The notes below the pieces were generated by a model. The model worked only from the letters and a program-made list of their open reading frames with translations, ran no database searches and had not been told where the DNA came from. A stretch of DNA of 64,000 nt, from contig NZ_JABBYO010000004.1 in NCBI RefSeq assembly GCF_012958305.1, positions 62,001 through 126,000 of the forward strand, given 5' to 3'. The stretch is from Tautonia rosea (GTDB lineage: Bacteria; Planctomycetota; Planctomycetia; Isosphaerales; Isosphaeraceae). Each line of letters starts with the position of its first letter. The first letter of the stretch is position 1. Below are positions 60,852 through 64,000 of this stretch, piece by piece. The position numbers and the translations under genes are program-made.

Positions 60852-63329
60852 TCAGGCCGAACCGGTGCTGAAGTCGAGTCGAGGGGTCTCGTGAACCTCA
60901 ACTGGCGCTTGGAAGTATGACGCCTCCGTGAACCGGAAGATCACGGCCAGCAGGACCTCCGGAACGTGGGCGATCCGCGTGTTGTAGCGTTCCACGGCGT
61001 CGTTGTAGCCCTGTCGCATCAAGGCGATCTCGTTTTCAAGCAAGGTCAATCGACGCATCAGATCGCCGGTCAACTGATCTGCCTTGAGGTCTGGCGCAGC
61101 TTCCCGGAGACCGATGATGCGGTCGAGTAGCGATCGCTCGGCCGTGAGCATCTCGGTCGCGTGTGTCAGGTCAAGCATGGCACCGCCGCCGTAGGCCTGG
61201 CGCATCAGGGCGAGCTCTTCCTGCGCCCCGCGTTCGTGAGCCAGGTAGGACTGAACAACCTGCTGAAGATTCGGCACCAGGTCGGCCCGCTTCTTGAGCG
61301 ACACCTCGATGTTGTGCCAGGCGCGCTGGACCCGATTCCGAAGAAACACCAGGTCGTTGAACAGGAGAATCGTCACCGCCAGCACGAAGTAGCCGATCGC
61401 CACCAGCGTGGCCGCGAGGAAGTCGGTCGCCTGAAACGAGCCGTACAGGCCGAAAATCAGGAGCGTCGGCAAGATCAAGGCATCCACGGCCGTCGTGATC
61501 CAGAACTGCCCGACCCGCGCCTTACGATGCATCAAGGTCGACTCGGAATAGTTGCTCAGCACGTAAGGAAGCGATCGCTCGTCACCCCGTTCCAGCCGCA
61601 ACGATGCCATTTCCACGGGCTCGATCGTCGCCGTCCCCAGCGCGTAAAGGGGGTCGCCGATTTCCAGGCGTGTCTCGCTGTAGCGAAGCTTGCCCGATCG
61701 ACTGGAATCCTGGTGCCGGGTCAGAATCTCAGCCCCTTCCGGCAAAACGAGTAAATGGCCGTGGTCATCCTGGCAAAGGAAGGGAATCCGTTCCTTGCGA
61801 TCCTCGATTGTGACCCATTTGGCGTTCTTGCCGCTGCCTCGACGCTCCTGAACCGTGTAATGGAACTGGGCACACGGCCGGTTCGAGAGTGGACCCGAGA
61901 GGGTTGTGCCCGTTTCCGTCGGTACGATCGTGCCCATGATCTCGGTGAATCCCACCGCCACGCCGGTCGTCGGGCTGGTCGGCACGTTTTCGATGTATCG
62001 CTTTTCCTTGATTTTTTTCAGGCCAAACCACGAGCCGACGATCGCGATCACCAGGGCCACCGGGCTGGCGATCCCGGTCAGGCCGGGACTCAAGCGAGCG
62101 ACCTCGAATTCGCCATCAAGTTGCGCGAGGGTCGCCTGGTCGGCTTCCGGCAGGCCGATCGTCGGCTCGCGATGAATTCCCCAGAAAGGGGCGAGCATCC
62201 GTTCCGGAAACCGGTCGCGGATGGAATTGGTTCGCAAGACGGCGCGGGCCAGATCGATCCGAATTCGGGTCAGGCGCCGCCTCTCGCGATCGTCGAGCGA
62301 GGCGAAGACGGACGAATCATCGAATCGGCCGAGGTTCGACCAGTCTCCATCCCAGCGAATCCTGCGGTGATTGAGCAGATCGGTCACCGCCTCGCGAGCC
62401 GAGGAGCGTACCCGATGCAGCCGGTCCCGCGCTCCGGTCAGGTCGGCGTGCATCATCCGAAGGCCGCAGTAGGTTAAGCCGCCGATCATGAGCGTTGCGA
62501 TCAAAGCCAGGTAAAACGGAGTCTGGTGCAGCCGGGCCATCCAGCACCCGAAGAAAACGGCGAAGGAGAGCGACGCGAGCGCCGCCCAGCAAAGAAAGAC
62601 CGCACCCACGGCCATCGATCGGCGTTCGGCCAGTTCGTTGCCTTCCGAGATCATCGGGGTGTAGCGTCCTGGCTCGCTGAACCCAACTGATCCCTGCCCT
62701 TCGGCATCGACCTGTGCAAATCCGAACAAAAACACACGCTGGCCGGGATCGATCCGCCATTCTCGGTAGCGCAGGTCGCCGACGGTCTCCAAATGGTCGC
62801 GATTCGTGGTGTGGAAGTGGTCCGCATCGGACGGTCGGATGGTGATGGACCCCGAATCGTCGACCAGTTGAAAGGTGGGGGCCCACTGCTCCTGTCGTTC
62901 GATGGTGCTCCACTTGGTTTTGCCTTCGGAATCCTTGGTTTTTTTCTCGACGGTGTAGTGAAAATAGAGGCAAGGTGTGCCGGTTCGAGGGGCGATGACG
63001 ACCCCGGTGGCCGGGTCTTCGACCGCCGAGCCGACCAGGTTGATCTCGCCGGTCAGAGCCGCCACGACCTCGGTCCGAGGGACGCGTTCCAGATCACGTT
63101 GCCGGCGGATTTGGTCGATGCCGAATGAGCTGAACACCGCGGCGCCGATCGTCAGCCCGATCACCGCGGCTCCCAGCGCCAGACGGCTCATCCACCCCAT
63201 CTCCGGATCACCCCCTGGCTGAGTGGCGTCATTCGAGCCGAGCATGTGTTTGCCAAGGCGCCAGAGCACGACCACAACGAGAATGCCCACCACAACGGTC
63301 GGTAGAAGCGTTTCGAGCATCGTATCCAT
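60852..63329 (-). CDS. Double-GIDE-like and LemA fusion membrane protein
   Basis: An 825-residue protein. N-terminal membrane helices (about residues 10-25 and 50-70) are followed by a GIDE-like module (about 90-225) with GTPCLYFHYTVEKK, then further helices (about 240-300) and a soluble region. A second GIDE-like module (about 445-575) has NRPCAQFHYTVQERR. Two more helices (about 610-660) lead into a C-terminal LemA domain (about 665-815; NRVQRAWHNIEVSLKKRADLVPNLQQVV). GIDE is named from the membrane-facing domain of mitochondrial MULAN. LemA is a widespread envelope protein of unknown function. Their fusion with two GIDE copies is unusual. The gene lies upstream of sppA on the same strand. 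Confidence 0.85.
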   Translation of the reverse strand: MDTMLETLLPTVVVGILVVVVLWRLGKHMLGSNDATQPGGDPEMGWMSRLALGAAVIGLTIGAAVFSSFGIDQIRRQRDLERVPRTEVVAALTGEINLVGSAVEDPATGVVIAPRTGTPCLYFHYTVEKKTKDSEGKTKWSTIERQEQWAPTFQLVDDSGSITIRPSDADHFHTTNRDHLETVGDLRYREWRIDPGQRVFLFGFAQVDAEGQGSVGFSEPGRYTPMISEGNELAERRSMAVGAVFLCWAALASLSFAVFFGCWMARLHQTPFYLALIATLMIGGLTYCGLRMMHADLTGARDRLHRVRSSAREAVTDLLNHRRIRWDGDWSNLGRFDDSSVFASLDDRERRRLTRIRIDLARAVLRTNSIRDRFPERMLAPFWGIHREPTIGLPEADQATLAQLDGEFEVARLSPGLTGIASPVALVIAIVGSWFGLKKIKEKRYIENVPTSPTTGVAVGFTEIMGTIVPTETGTTLSGPLSNRPCAQFHYTVQERRGSGKNAKWVTIEDRKERIPFLCQDDHGHLLVLPEGAEILTRHQDSSRSGKLRYSETRLEIGDPLYALGTATIEPVEMASLRLERGDERSLPYVLSNYSESTLMHRKARVGQFWITTAVDALILPTLLIFGLYGSFQATDFLAATLVAIGYFVLAVTILLFNDLVFLRNRVQRAWHNIEVSLKKRADLVPNLQQVVQSYLAHERGAQEELALMRQAYGGGAMLDLTHATEMLTAERSLLDRIIGLREAAPDLKADQLTGDLMRRLTLLENEIALMRQGYNDAVERYNTRIAHVPEVLLAVIFRFTEASYFQAPVEVHETPRLDFSTGSA

Positions 63330-63609
63330 GATTGATTCCGGCTCCGAGGCAGTTCCGCTTGAGCGAGCGAGGACGATTGGTGGCCTGGCGCGGCATCGCG
63401 GCTCAAGCCCTCGTTCCTAGGGCATTCGATCCGAAGAATCAAACATTGATCCGTTCGTGTCTCCTTTGGGTCGTCGGGGCGAGCACCCAGGGATGCGGCG
63501 ATCGCTGCAAGGCCTTGACGTTTGCGATCCGTTGACGATCCTCGGCCGTCGATCCCAAGATAAAGGCCCTGGCCGTCGTACTGTCTCGAACCCCGAAGGA
63601 GGGCCGCTC

Positions 63610-64000
63610 ATGGGCCCGTTTGCCGTCATCCTTCCGGCCGCCGGACAGTCCCGGCGGTTCGGAGATGCGACCCGGAAAAAAGTGGACCATGAGATCGACG
63701 GCCGAGCCGTCTGGCGCTGGGCGGTCGAGCCGTTCGCCGAGCGAAACGACGTGGCGCAGCTCCTTCTGGCCGTCGCTCCCGAAGACCGCAAGCAGTTCGA
63801 GGATCGCTATCAGGCCGAGCTGGCGGAACTGAGGATTACCCTGGTTGAGGGTGGAGCCGAACGTTTTGACACGGTGGCGGCCTGTCTCGATCGGATCGAT
63901 CCGCGTTGCGAGTTCGTCGCCGTCCATGACGCAGCCCGACCGTTCCCCACCCGAGCCGTGATCGACCGCGTCTTCGAGGCCGCCCGAGCATTCGGCGCGG
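63610..64000 (+). CDS. ispD: 2-C-methyl-D-erythritol 4-phosphate cytidylyltransferase, cut by the window edge
   Basis: The first 130 residues of IspD, the third step of the MEP isoprenoid pathway, which joins CTP and MEP. The nucleotide-binding start AVILPAAGQSRRFGDATRKK has the conserved Gly, Arg and Lys residues, and VHDAARPF (about residues 105-112) is the family signature. GGAGG stands before the ATG. The C-terminal part lies beyond the edge. It diverges from the LemA-type gene with a 280-bp gap. Confidence 0.93.
   Translation, partial: MGPFAVILPAAGQSRRFGDATRKKVDHEIDGRAVWRWAVEPFAERNDVAQLLLAVAPEDRKQFEDRYQAELAELRITLVEGGAERFDTVAACLDRIDPRCEFVAVHDAARPFPTRAVIDRVFEAARAFGA

Overview
The window is GC-rich DNA from a planctomycete, most likely of the Isosphaeraceae type. 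The evidence is a planctomycete-type cytochrome domain (PSCyt1), an N-terminal motif typical of secreted planctomycete proteins, large families of secreted amidohydrolases, Gld-like ABC transporters and planctomycete-style dispersed repeats. Coding is dense and on both strands. I recognised no rRNA, tRNA, CRISPR array, transposase, integrase or prophage gene. The right edge cuts ispD.

Layout. 0.5-5.7 kb: small hypothetical proteins, an M81 (MlrC-like) metallopeptidase, two related putative lipoproteins, a leucine-rich-repeat protein and a Uma2-type nuclease. 6-9.8 kb: an RraA-like aldolase, a stand-alone cytochrome and an ABC exporter pair. 9.9-14.6 kb: sugar isomerase, GT2 glycosyltransferase, flippase-like membrane protein and GT39-like glycosyltransferase, probably for envelope glycans. 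14.7-18.9 kb (minus strand): def-fmt, miaB and a SMI1/KNR4-like gene, all but the last in translation or tRNA modification. 19.5-25.7 kb: a Gld-like ABC transporter with GldG-like and DUF4340 proteins. 26-32.5 kb: Mrr-type nuclease, a eukaryote-like (HAL3-type) phosphopantothenoylcysteine decarboxylase, a secreted esterase, two duplicated Wzz-like coiled-coil proteins and a SUI1 factor. 32.8-36.9 kb: DinB-like protein, sulfite reductase, cytidine deaminase and a coupled membrane protein. 37-41.8 kb: a 1587-residue DUF4011-helicase-nuclease-DUF3320 protein, probably defence-related.

42-54.5 kb is the most striking region: seven consecutive same-strand genes for secreted amidohydrolase-fold proteins, two of them double, giving nine modules. 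Only one gene (50315-51559) keeps the full set of metal ligands. The others look like pseudoenzymes, and most carry low-complexity inserts at one equivalent site. A sialidase-like/LamG protein follows. 56.5-58.3 kb is a decayed area with a WD40 remnant and a secreted beta-rich protein. 58.3-63.3 kb (minus strand) holds a ceramidase-like protein, SppA and an unusual protein with two GIDE-like modules fused to LemA. ispD starts at 63.6 kb.

Calls rest on reading protein motifs by eye; no database search was run. Start codons were chosen from Shine-Dalgarno sites, signal peptides and family length.
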